Positions 1-7,084 of a stretch of DNA of 15,657 nt are shown piece after piece. Every line of letters begins with the position of its first letter. Within the stretch, counting starts at the first letter, position 1. The position numbers and the translations under genes are program-made. Below the pieces are notes generated by a model. That model was not told the origin of the DNA. It ran no database searches and was given only the letters and a program-made list of their open reading frames with translations. The DNA is from Parashewanella sp049608225 (GTDB taxonomy: Bacteria; Pseudomonadota; Gammaproteobacteria; Enterobacterales; Shewanellaceae), in assembly GCA_049608225.1 (NCBI GenBank), contig JBMYXI010000071.1, positions 1 through 15,657 of the forward strand. Direction: 5' to 3'.

Positions 1-41
1 TTTACAATCAAACCTATTCGATTTCATTTAGCATTGCTATT

Positions 42-1538
42 ATGGCTATAACTCGTTCTGATCTATCTAATATGTCCCCTCAGTCAACTGCAACTCCTGA
101 AGCTCACTTGATGGCGTTTCAAGTCGAGCGGCAAAAGTTATTTCAAACTTCTAAGTTTAATGAATTAGCCCAGCATGTAGATAGCGTTAGAAAACTTTCA
201 AAATCACTCATAGACATCCCTCCAGCTCAAGTCGACGCAATGGAAAAAGCAATAAATCAATATGATTTTAATGCGGTAATTTTCATGAGTGAGGGAGCTG
301 AAAATGTTGCAGCTCTGCTCTATTTAGAAGATAAAATCACTTGTCGACAATACATAAATATCTCTGCCTTAATAGCGATAAGAAGAAGTTTTAAAACGGT
401 AATAAACTCAGGGGACACAGCATTTCCTTGTTTAAGTTGGGCTGCTTTAGATTTAAAATCTGATAACAACGCTGGGGAAAGAAAAGCCATCCTTGATGAT
501 TGGAGATTATCTTCATGTAAATATAAATTTAAAATGGAGGATGCTCTTGAAGATCCTAAGGTGCAAAGGTTTGATGTAATCGAAGTGGAGCTTATAGAGC
601 CTATCTCAGACAGTATAAATTCCTCTTATGTAAGTGGCGTTGATTTAGAGCGTTATCAGTTTTTACAAAAATTGGAAAAATCTAGATGTTGCTTTATTGT
701 CGAAACTGTTATTTACGATAATAGTGATTATAGAAGTTCGAAGCTCTATATCCTTCTTCCTGAAGCAGTCGAAGCTGTATTGTCATTTGAATGTCATCAA
801 GCTGTCAGCTTAATCCCTTTTCTCGGCAAGGTCACGGCTGAAACTATTGCCCAATGCAGAAAGAATCAACAGCATCCTGTCATCATTTTTAATGATGGTA
901 TAACAAACAATGATGACAAAATAAATGGCTTGAATGTAAATGGCTTTTTGATGATTTATGTTGCTATTTATTATCAAGCTAGACTAACGAAGACTGCGCC
1001 ACCAATAAGGCTTAATCTCTTAGCAATACATGATGCATTAATGAAACTATGTACGACTTCAGTCGAGAGTAGAGAAGCGGTAATCCGCTCTTTGAACAAA
1101 CCAGAATTAAAAGCCCCACGTTGCGAAACACCACCTGAATTATTTGATGAAAATAACATACGAGCGAGTATGACGGCATTAAACCAATATCTTCATAAGT
1201 ATGCTAAAGCACAATTAACATCCCGTCAGTTTTTAGATCAATCTTTCTTAGCTAATGACTTACCTTCTTTATACCAGCAGTATTCTGAACATCACAAGTC
1301 TCTTTTTTCTTTTTCAAGTAGCGCGTGCTTGTTACGTTATTTTATTATTGATTATTTATGTGAGAACAAACCCGAAGCAATTGAGATGTTCTTGATGATG
1401 AGTGAGCATTCTTTGAGTATTCAACAAGGGACTAGCGGAGAAAGTTCATTTGAGTTTTCTGCAAAATTAATTGCTTATATGCAAGAGTTGAAAACCTTAC
1501 CTTCGTTGTCTCCTTGTTTTAATCGAAGCTTTGTGTAG
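42..1538 (+). CDS. Orphan 498-residue hypothetical protein
   Basis: I do not recognise a family. The product is soluble-looking, with no signal peptide and no convincing membrane segment, a Ser/Thr/Pro-rich N-terminus (residues 4-20) and mixed helical regions after it (about 22-75 and 375-490). The start is uncertain: the ATG at 42 has no visible ribosome binding site, and the reading frame stays open upstream to the window edge, so the gene could begin outside the window. A second in-frame ATG lies at 72. The stop is followed by about 45 bp and then a palindromic repeat element. It shares a short N-terminal Ser-Asp-x-Ser...Ser-x-Gln-Ser pattern with the J-domain protein at 11904-12974, which may be chance. 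A lineage-specific or secreted protein is possible, but nothing in the sequence proves either. I am confident that it is coding because of its length, and I cannot assign a function. Confidence 0.75.
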   Translation: MAITRSDLSNMSPQSTATPEAHLMAFQVERQKLFQTSKFNELAQHVDSVRKLSKSLIDIPPAQVDAMEKAINQYDFNAVIFMSEGAENVAALLYLEDKITCRQYINISALIAIRRSFKTVINSGDTAFPCLSWAALDLKSDNNAGERKAILDDWRLSSCKYKFKMEDALEDPKVQRFDVIEVELIEPISDSINSSYVSGVDLERYQFLQKLEKSRCCFIVETVIYDNSDYRSSKLYILLPEAVEAVLSFECHQAVSLIPFLGKVTAETIAQCRKNQQHPVIIFNDGITNNDDKINGLNVNGFLMIYVAIYYQARLTKTAPPIRLNLLAIHDALMKLCTTSVESREAVIRSLNKPELKAPRCETPPELFDENNIRASMTALNQYLHKYAKAQLTSRQFLDQSFLANDLPSLYQQYSEHHKSLFSFSSSACLLRYFIIDYLCENKPEAIEMFLMMSEHSLSIQQGTSGESSFEFSAKLIAYMQELKTLPSLSPCFNRSFV

Positions 1539-1585
1539 CTGGATTGTTTTATTATTAAAAGCCCCTCAATTTGAGAGACTTTCAC

Positions 1586-1738
1586 TATACTCGTGATACT
1601 TGAAGGTACAACTTTCAGGGCTTATTTAGCGTTGCATTATTCGAGGCGCGAAAGTGCAGAACTAGCGGGCTAATCTAAGCTTTCGCAACAAAGAGTAATC
1701 AACGCTGAAATCCTGCACTTTCAGGTTTCACGAGTATA
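1586..1738. repeat. Palindromic MITE-like repeat element
   Basis: The outer arms at 1586-1609 and 1715-1738 are inverted copies matching at 20 of 24 positions, with a perfect outer 11 bp (TATACTCGTGA). Two further nested pairs lie inside: 1628-1639 with 1696-1706 (one bulged base), and GCGAAAG at 1648-1654 with CTTTCGC at 1680-1686. The whole 153 bp could fold into one long hairpin. It contains no ORF. It ends 7 bp from the dihydroorotase stop codon and lies downstream of two convergent genes, a common place for small non-autonomous elements. No clear target-site duplication is visible beyond TA-rich ends. It could also act as a bidirectional transcript end. I see no second copy in the window. 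Confidence 0.6.
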
Positions 1739-1745
1739 TAATTAG

Positions 1746-3092
1746 TTACCTATCAAATGCCAATCGTTGGCCGATCTGATTGTTAACGAATTTGTCTCCA
1801 TCAAACACATGGTTGCCATTAACCCAAGTACCTGCAATTTGAGACTGGAAAGTATAACCATCAAACGGTGACCAACCACAGTGATAACGAACGTTTTCCT
1901 TATTAACTGTGAAAGGGTTATTTAAATCGATAAGCGTTAAGTCAGCCATATAACCTTCACGTAAATAACCGCGATCTTTTAGTTGGTAGCGCTCAGCAAC
2001 AGCATGACTGGTTTTTTGGACGATCTTCTCAAGACTGAAGTGACCATTATGATAATGTTCTAATACAGAAACTAATGCATGTTGAACCAATGGTAAACCT
2101 GATGGTGCTTTGAAGTAACTCGGTGCTTGTTTCTCATCCCACGTATGCGGCGCGTGATCTGTAGCAATGATGTCAATAACATCGTCTTGTACCGCTTTTA
2201 TAAGAGCCTGCTGATCAGAGGCTTTCTTCACCGCAGGGTTACACTTGATTAAGCTGCCAAGTTTATCGTAATCGCTATCATTAAAAAATAAGTGGTGAGC
2301 ACAAACTTCCGCGGTAATATTCGCGCCTTTTAAGTCGGCAAGTTGTTTATTTTTCTCAAAAAGATAAAGCTCATCAGCAGTGGTTAAATGTAAAACATGA
2401 AGGCGAGATTTATGTTTTATCGCTAATTCAGTGGCTAAACGAGATGAGGCTAAACAGGCTTCACGTGAGCGAATTTCACCATGAAGGTTCATCGGAATAT
2501 TATCACCATATTTCGCACGATATTCCGCTTCTTTTGCCTCAATCATAGGAGACGATTCACAGTGCGTAGCAATGACGATTGGCGAAGAAGCAAAAATGCC
2601 GTTTAAGGTATCTTCGTTATCAACCAGCATATTGCCTGTTGATGCCCCCATGAAAATCTTGATACCACAAGCACTATTTGGATCGAGTCGTTTGATTTCT
2701 TCAAGATTGTCGTTAGTTGCACCAAGATAAAAACTGAAGTTAGCTAGTGAGCTTTGTGACGCACGATCATACTTATCTTCTAATGCGGCTAAGTTGGTTG
2801 TTTGTGGATTCACATTCGGCATTTCCATAAAACTGGTGATCCCGCCAGCAACGGCAGCGCGGGATTCGCTAGCAATGGTGCCTTTATTTGGAAAACCTGG
2901 CTCCCTGAAGTGAACTTGATCATCAATCATGCCCGGGATGAGGTGCTTCCCTTGTGCATCAACAACTTTTGTATCAGAAGATGCTGAGATTTGACTATCA
3001 ATTCGGCTGATCCTGCCGTCTTCTATTAACAAATCCTGTGTAGATATCTGGCCTTCGTTTACCAGCTGTGCATTACAGATCAGAGTTTTCAT
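1746..3092 (-). CDS. Dihydroorotase (class I type, QxH subfamily)
   Basis: Catalyses reversible cyclisation of N-carbamoyl-L-aspartate to dihydroorotate in de novo pyrimidine synthesis, in the cytosol. The 448 residues show the amidohydrolase pattern: the metal-binding strand with HFREPG (61-66), the carboxylated-lysine candidate K145 in GIKIFMGAS, H177 (THCES), H232/H235 in LHVLHL, the substrate loop CNPAVK (284-289) and D312 in ATDHAPH. The usual first His of the HxH motif is Gln (D58-Q59-V60-H61). I recall this substitution from a dihydroorotase subfamily found in Bacteroidetes and some gammaproteobacteria, so it is probably a subfamily trait. The ATG is preceded by an AGG at suitable spacing. 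The gene is divergent from the QueD-like gene, with a CRP site between them. It is not the shorter E. coli-type PyrC, so I give no symbol. An alternative reading is a hydantoinase-like amidohydrolase, but the HFREPG and ATDHAPH motifs favour dihydroorotase. Confidence 0.88.
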   Translation of the reverse strand: MKTLICNAQLVNEGQISTQDLLIEDGRISRIDSQISASSDTKVVDAQGKHLIPGMIDDQVHFREPGFPNKGTIASESRAAVAGGITSFMEMPNVNPQTTNLAALEDKYDRASQSSLANFSFYLGATNDNLEEIKRLDPNSACGIKIFMGASTGNMLVDNEDTLNGIFASSPIVIATHCESSPMIEAKEAEYRAKYGDNIPMNLHGEIRSREACLASSRLATELAIKHKSRLHVLHLTTADELYLFEKNKQLADLKGANITAEVCAHHLFFNDSDYDKLGSLIKCNPAVKKASDQQALIKAVQDDVIDIIATDHAPHTWDEKQAPSYFKAPSGLPLVQHALVSVLEHYHNGHFSLEKIVQKTSHAVAERYQLKDRGYLREGYMADLTLIDLNNPFTVNKENVRYHCGWSPFDGYTFQSQIAGTWVNGNHVFDGDKFVNNQIGQRLAFDR

Positions 3093-3170
3093 AGGATACC
3101 TAAGTGATTAGATTTGAGCGGGAATCCGCTGTTTATTGATAGCTTAATATCTTATCTTATTTTGGCTATT

Positions 3171-3190
3171 AATGTGAAACAAATCACATT
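3171..3190. promoter_or_regulatory. CRP (cAMP receptor protein) binding site
   Basis: TGTGA-N6-TCACA at 3173-3188 matches both CRP half-sites perfectly, and the flanking AA/TT bases at 3171-3172 and 3189-3190 extend the symmetry. The centre is at 3180.5, about 89 bp upstream of the dihydroorotase start and about 144 bp upstream of the QueD-like start. A weak -10 candidate for the minus-strand gene (GATATT, 3146-3151) would place the site near -41.5, which is a class II position. A TAAAAT at 3234-3239 could serve the plus-strand gene with the site near -61.5. The target gene is therefore undecided. Confidence 0.75.
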
Positions 3191-3324
3191 TTTGCCAGAT
3201 AAAATATTACTCGCTACTACCGTAGAATTTAAGTAAAATTAGCGGTTCGATTTTGTTTTTGGTTTATTGGCTACCGCCGATGGAACCTATATCTGGTGGA
3301 CTGTTTTTCTGCCTCGGAGTTGTA

Positions 3325-4209
3325 ATGCTGTTATTTGTTAAAGATCTTACTGTCATTGATTTCTCATATTTGTGCGCAACACGAGGTATGGTCGGTGAAA
3401 GCTGGATCGTGGACGTGGTACTTGAAGGTGGGCTCGACTCGCAGAGCATGGTGCTGGATTTTGGTAAGGTAAAAAAAGTCATCAAACGCACCATTGACGA
3501 TATTATTGATCATCGTTTAGTTGTGCCTGTTAAGTCTAATAAGGCTAAGAAGTGGATTGATGGCGAGCGAGTATTGGTGGATTTCGATAGCGAAAAAGGA
3601 TCTATTCACTTAGCGTGTCCTGAGCAAGCGTTTACCTTTATTGAGTCTGATGACATTAGCTTCGAAAGTGTCATTGAATTCATTAAAGCTGAATTGGCGA
3701 AAGTGCTGCCTAACAACGTAGATAATATCGAATTAACGTTACGAACTGAACAATTAGATCGACCTTATTATCATTACAGTCATGGTTTGAAAAAACATGA
3801 TGGCAATTGTCAGCGTATTGCTCATGGCCATCGCAGCCCTATCAGCATTTTTGAAAATGGCAAAGAATCTTTAGAATGGAACTTATTTTGGGCGCAAAGA
3901 TGGCAAGACATTTATTTAGTGAGCGCAGAAGATGTCGTCAGCTGTGCTGATTTGAGTTTATCTCAGTCAGCTCAACTCAACGATGATTCACATTTATGTA
4001 GCAAGTATCAAGCCCCACAAGGTGAGTTTCAACTGGCAATGCCGAGAGCTCATTGTGAAATCATTCCTCATGACACCACTGTCGAGTTACTCGCGGACTA
4101 CATTGTTGAGACACTCAGTAATATGCGACAAGAAAATGATTTTAAAGTGGTCGCGTTTGAAGGCGTAGGAAAAGGCGCGATTGCTAGTCGTAAAAAACTT
4201 GTTGGCTAA
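3325..4209 (+). CDS. QueD-like 6-carboxytetrahydropterin synthase family, double T-fold
   Basis: QueD converts dihydroneopterin triphosphate to 6-carboxytetrahydropterin, the first committed step to preQ0 and queuosine. The frame is open from a TTG at 3253, but the ATG at 3325 has GGAG 5 nt upstream and begins the conserved sequence LLFVKDLTVIDFSYL, giving 294 residues, about twice a normal QueD (roughly 120). Residues 1-140 look like one T-fold unit with DFGKVK (45-50) and DHR (62-64) but no zinc histidines. Residues 145-294 look like a second unit with H153, C162 and HGH (167-169), then TTVE (251-254) and E279 near the end, but no DFG. The canonical set is therefore divided between the halves. 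queC and queE in the same window support a role in queuosine synthesis. A related pterin reaction is the alternative. Confidence 0.72.
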   Translation: MLLFVKDLTVIDFSYLCATRGMVGESWIVDVVLEGGLDSQSMVLDFGKVKKVIKRTIDDIIDHRLVVPVKSNKAKKWIDGERVLVDFDSEKGSIHLACPEQAFTFIESDDISFESVIEFIKAELAKVLPNNVDNIELTLRTEQLDRPYYHYSHGLKKHDGNCQRIAHGHRSPISIFENGKESLEWNLFWAQRWQDIYLVSAEDVVSCADLSLSQSAQLNDDSHLCSKYQAPQGEFQLAMPRAHCEIIPHDTTVELLADYIVETLSNMRQENDFKVVAFEGVGKGAIASRKKLVG

Positions 4210-4259
4210 AATTGTTTATTGTTATGATGCGGTTCACATTTTTAAACCGTGAGCCGCTT

Positions 4260-5120
4260 ATGAAGCTTCGATTCTTTTCCTTCTATTTGTTCATTTCACT
4301 GATTAGTTTTCATTGCCTTGCAGTTTCAGCGAACGCAAACACTAATGTCATTCGCTTTGATGGCAAGTTTGTTCAAGGGGCATTGATACGCGCTACTGTT
4401 CCTGCTAATTCTCAGGTCAAACTTAATGATAAAGATTTGCGAGTTTCTAAGACGGGGCAGTTTGTATTTGGTTTTGGTCGAGATGCTAAAACTAAACATA
4501 AATTAGAAGTGATTTATCCAAATGGATTAACCGAAGTTAAATGGCTAAATGTGAAACCTCGGCAATACAAAATTGATCGAGTTAATGGCATCAGCAAGCG
4601 CATTATGCAGCCCAACCCGGAAAATATTGCTCGTGCTAAAAAAGACGGTAACCAAGTTCGTAGTGCGAGAAATCAATTTTCTACTCAATCAGCGGTGTTC
4701 TCTCAGTTCATTTGGCCTGTAACCGGAAGAATTTCTGGGGTATATGGCAGTCAACGTGTATACAACGGCAAACCGGGGCGTCCACATTTTGGTGTTGATG
4801 TAGCTCGAATTACTGGCACGCCAATTGTCGCGCCAGCTGATGGTATAGTGAGCTTAGCGGTTCCCGACATGTTCTATTCTGGTGGTACCTTAATTATCGA
4901 TCATGGCTTTGGTGTCAGCTCTAGCATGCTGCATTTGAGCAAGCTTTATGTAAAAAAAGGTCAGCATATTAAGCAGGGGCAAGAAATCGCTGAAATTGGT
5001 GCAACGGGACGAGTAACAGGGGCACATCTGGATTGGCGACTTAATTGGTTCCAAGCTCGATTGGATCCGACTTCTATCGTTCCTGATATGAAGTCGGTAT
5101 TGAAATCAAAAAACAAATAA
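4260..5120 (+). CDS. Exported M23-family (LytM-like) metallopeptidase
   Basis: Probable peptidoglycan endopeptidase or LytM-type protein of the periplasm. Of three possible starts (TTG 4212, ATG 4224, ATG 4260) the last begins a clean signal peptide: KLR, a hydrophobic stretch at 5-22, and AxA-type cleavage after residue 26. The mature part has an N-terminal beta-rich region (27-110) and a C-terminal M23 domain (about 150-275). The metal-site residues H176 and D180 (RPHFGVD) and H225 in MLHLS are present. The final motif, normally HxH, reads H256-L-D258, so the second His, a zinc ligand in classical members, is Asp. The C-terminus LDWRLNW is typical of a proteobacterial M23 subgroup as I recall it, so activity is possible but not certain. 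The gene begins 50 bp after the QueD-like gene, may share its transcript, and ends 2 bp from the convergent yccF stop. Confidence 0.85.
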   Translation: MKLRFFSFYLFISLISFHCLAVSANANTNVIRFDGKFVQGALIRATVPANSQVKLNDKDLRVSKTGQFVFGFGRDAKTKHKLEVIYPNGLTEVKWLNVKPRQYKIDRVNGISKRIMQPNPENIARAKKDGNQVRSARNQFSTQSAVFSQFIWPVTGRISGVYGSQRVYNGKPGRPHFGVDVARITGTPIVAPADGIVSLAVPDMFYSGGTLIIDHGFGVSSSMLHLSKLYVKKGQHIKQGQEIAEIGATGRVTGAHLDWRLNWFQARLDPTSIVPDMKSVLKSKNK

Positions 5121-5122
5121 TC

Positions 5123-5533
5123 TTATTCCGGCTTAGCGACAATGGTTTGTCCGATTGGCGCTAAGCTGAGTAAAGCAAGCTTTAAATGTGCGATGCCAAA
5201 TGGAATACCGATAATGGTAATGAAACACGCAATGGCATGAGTAAGATGGCCGATCGCTAACCAGATCCCGAAAACTAAAAACCATACGACATTGCCGATG
5301 GTTCCAAAAATACCAGTGCCAAAATCTTCCCTTCCTCTGGCAACTCTGCGATTCATCTGCTCTTGACCAAAAGGCCAAAACGCCATCTCACCGATCACAA
5401 AGCAAGCGCGGCCAAACGGAATTCCTATTATGCTGATAAAGCAGAGAATACCAGCCAACCACCAAGCCAAACCCATTAAAAAACCACCGCAAATAAACCA
5501 AGCAATGTTAAAAATTAAACGAAGAACAGACAT
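5123..5533 (-). CDS. yccF: YccF inner-membrane protein
   Basis: A small YccF-family (DUF307) inner-membrane protein of unknown molecular role; the E. coli homologue is a little longer (148 residues against 136 here). Two copies of the family motif are visible, ISIIGIPFGRACF at about 33-45 and ITIIGIPFGIAHLKL at about 105-119. Each follows a hydrophobic segment (about 7-31 and 80-104), and a charged loop near 58-70 separates them. The ATG has AGGAG about 5 nt upstream. The gene is convergent with the M23 peptidase and divergent from the PLP enzyme downstream on the + strand. Confidence 0.9.
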   Translation of the reverse strand: MSVLRLIFNIAWFICGGFLMGLAWWLAGILCFISIIGIPFGRACFVIGEMAFWPFGQEQMNRRVARGREDFGTGIFGTIGNVVWFLVFGIWLAIGHLTHAIACFITIIGIPFGIAHLKLALLSLAPIGQTIVAKPE

Positions 5534-5635
5534 TTCATCTCCTACATATGTAATATAAATAATTACCCAGCATTATATATGCCAAATCAGTAACTTATTG
5601 ATTTATATGTGGAGAGTATGTAAAGGGTAAATATT

Positions 5636-5644
5636 TGATACAAT
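5636..5644 (+). promoter_or_regulatory. Extended -10 promoter for the PLP enzyme gene
   Basis: TGATACAAT is an extended -10 element (TG-N-TACAAT, 5 of 6 to TATAAT). It lies 38 bp before the ATG at 5682, which would give a leader of about 30 nt. No good -35 is present, as expected of an extended -10 promoter. Confidence 0.4.
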
Positions 5645-5681
5645 AGCGTATGTTTAAACTGGTAAAAATAACCAATAAGTA

Positions 5682-6596
5682 ATGAAACTCACACAGAGCC
5701 CAATTGATAGCATACAGTTTCTTGATAGAACAATTTACGTTAAGCGTGACGAGTTATTACATCCGCAGTTTAGTGGTAATAAAGCGAGGAAGTTTCATTA
5801 TTTTTTGGAACAAGATTACCCAAGTGTTAATAAGCTTGTCAGCTATGGCTCTTGTCAGGCAAATTCGCTCTATTCTCTTTCTGCATTAGCAAAGATCAGA
5901 AATTGGACTCTGGATTACTATGTCGATCGAATTCCTGCTCATGTGAAACAACACCCGATTGGTAATTATCAAGGTGCAATACAAAATGGTGCCAATATTG
6001 TTGAATTCAATGCTGATATTATCGGTGATGCCGAGGCAAAACAATCTTGGTTGGAGCAACAGTTTGCGCAGCGCAGTGATACATTGTTTATTCCTGAAGG
6101 CGGGCGTTGTGAGTTTGCCCGTTTTGGTGTGCATCAGTTAGGTAAAGAAATTGTCTCTTGGTGTGAGCAGCAAAATTTTCAGCAGCTTAAGGTATTTCTG
6201 CCGGCAGGTACTGGCACCACCGCATTGTACTTACAAGAGTACTTTATGTTGACAAGGAAGAATATTCAGGTGTTTACTTGTGCAGTCGTTGGTGATAGTA
6301 ACTATTTATCCAAGCAATTTAACATGTTGTCAGATAATAAATATCATTATCCACAAATCTTAACCTTAGAAAAAAAATATCACTTTGGGCGACTATATCG
6401 AGAGTTTTATGAAATATGGCAAGACTTAAATCGCTGTGATATTGAATTTGACTTGTTGTATGACCCGCTTGGCTTTCTTACTATATTGGCTAATCAAAAC
6501 GTATTTTCGAGTAAACCATTACTCTATATTCATCAAGGTGGATTAAAGGGAAATGAAACAATGAATGCTCGATATCAACGTAAATTTGGCAAATAA
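5682..6596 (+). CDS. PLP-dependent D-cysteine desulfhydrase / ACC deaminase-like enzyme
   Basis: A member of the tryptophan-synthase-beta fold group related to D-cysteine desulfhydrase and 1-aminocyclopropane-1-carboxylate deaminase, cytosolic. It would release ammonia (and sulfide, if D-cysteine is the substrate) from a small amino acid. K34 in SGNKARK is the expected Schiff-base lysine, SCQAN (57-61) follows, and PAGTGTT (174-180) is the phosphate-binding loop. The C-terminal IHQGGLKGN is typical of the family. At 304 residues it is shorter than usual (about 325-340). Many such proteins in marine gammaproteobacteria are annotated only as ACC-deaminase-like, and the substrate cannot be read from the sequence. 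It stands alone, divergent from yccF, with its own probable promoter; the ribosome binding site is weak. Confidence 0.82.
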   Translation: MKLTQSPIDSIQFLDRTIYVKRDELLHPQFSGNKARKFHYFLEQDYPSVNKLVSYGSCQANSLYSLSALAKIRNWTLDYYVDRIPAHVKQHPIGNYQGAIQNGANIVEFNADIIGDAEAKQSWLEQQFAQRSDTLFIPEGGRCEFARFGVHQLGKEIVSWCEQQNFQQLKVFLPAGTGTTALYLQEYFMLTRKNIQVFTCAVVGDSNYLSKQFNMLSDNKYHYPQILTLEKKYHFGRLYREFYEIWQDLNRCDIEFDLLYDPLGFLTILANQNVFSSKPLLYIHQGGLKGNETMNARYQRKFGK

Positions 6597-6661
6597 TAAT
6601 GTAATAAAATTACACGAAAAAATGTGGCAATAATATGTGACACTGAGCGCAATTAAGCATG

Positions 6662-6724
6662 ATATGTGGGTTACAGGCAGTTATCCACTAAAACTGTGGA
6701 TAAGGTTGTGGAATATGTGGGTTA
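6662..6724. repeat. Direct repeat with DnaA-box-like sequences
   Basis: ATATGTGGGTTA occurs exactly at 6662-6673 and 6713-6724, flanking the inverted DnaA boxes. On the opposite strand each copy reads TAACCCACA, 7 of 9 to the DnaA consensus TTATCCACA. TTGTGGAATA near 6706-6715 is a further 7-of-9 match. The arrangement is roughly symmetrical around the central pair. Confidence 0.6.
6681..6703. promoter_or_regulatory. Inverted pair of DnaA boxes
   Basis: TTATCCACT at 6681-6689 (+) matches the DnaA box TTATCCACA at 8 of 9 positions. TGTGGATAA at 6695-6703 is a perfect box on the - strand. They form an 8-bp perfect inverted repeat (TTATCCAC/GTGGATAA) with a 7-bp spacer. The pair lies about 570 bp upstream of uvrB. 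No T-run follows, so a terminator role for the preceding gene is unlikely. Confidence 0.65.
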
Positions 6725-6801
6725 ATAAGCTGCAAACCCTTGATGTAACTGGATTGCCTTTAAATTGAACCAATTGTGTCGATCTTTATTAATGTAAATA
6801 A

Positions 6802-6814
6802 AATCAATTGGTTA
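6802..6814. promoter_or_regulatory. IHF binding site candidate
   Basis: AATCAATTGGTTA fits the IHF consensus WATCAANNNNTTR at every position, and an A/T-rich stretch lies immediately upstream (about 6783-6801), as in many strong IHF sites. It is about 100 bp from the DnaA-box pair. A 13-bp degenerate match can occur by chance in AT-rich DNA, so the context carries most of the weight. Confidence 0.5.
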
Positions 6815-7084
6815 TTAAAATCAATACATATTTTGTTTCACATTCATAAATGTTTAAATTATGTAATAAACGACAGTATTTTTCTGTGTATTATTTCGAC
6901 ACAGATCATAAAAACGATCGATCGGATCTCGCAAATCCACTGTTTATCAGCTATTCAACACGCATTATTGTTTAAATGAGCTTTTAAGAGAGATCTTGTA
7001 AACTTTCATGAGTTAAATAAGCGTGTTATAGACAAATTTACTAGTACAAAAAGCGGTATCTGAATTAGAATTGCGGTTTATAGA

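Noticed and set aside
3117..3130. Small hairpin AGCGG-GAAT-CCGCT upstream of dihydroorotase as an attenuator
   Set aside because: A 5-bp stem with no T-run and no alternative pairing that I could find; too weak to call a regulatory element.
3253..3324. TTG-initiated N-terminal extension of 24 residues on the QueD-like protein
   Set aside because: The TTG has no ribosome binding site, whereas the ATG at 3325 has GGAG at 5 nt and begins the conserved family sequence.
4212..4259. Upstream starts (TTG 4212, ATG 4224) for the M23 peptidase
   Set aside because: They would bury the signal peptide behind 12 to 16 extra residues including charged ones; the ATG at 4260 gives a normal signal peptide.
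6776..6979. 67-residue + strand ORF from a GTG in the region upstream of uvrB
   Set aside because: No ribosome binding site, composition typical of translated AT-rich DNA (many Ile, Asn, Lys, His), and it crosses the IHF match and GATC cluster. I treat it as non-coding.
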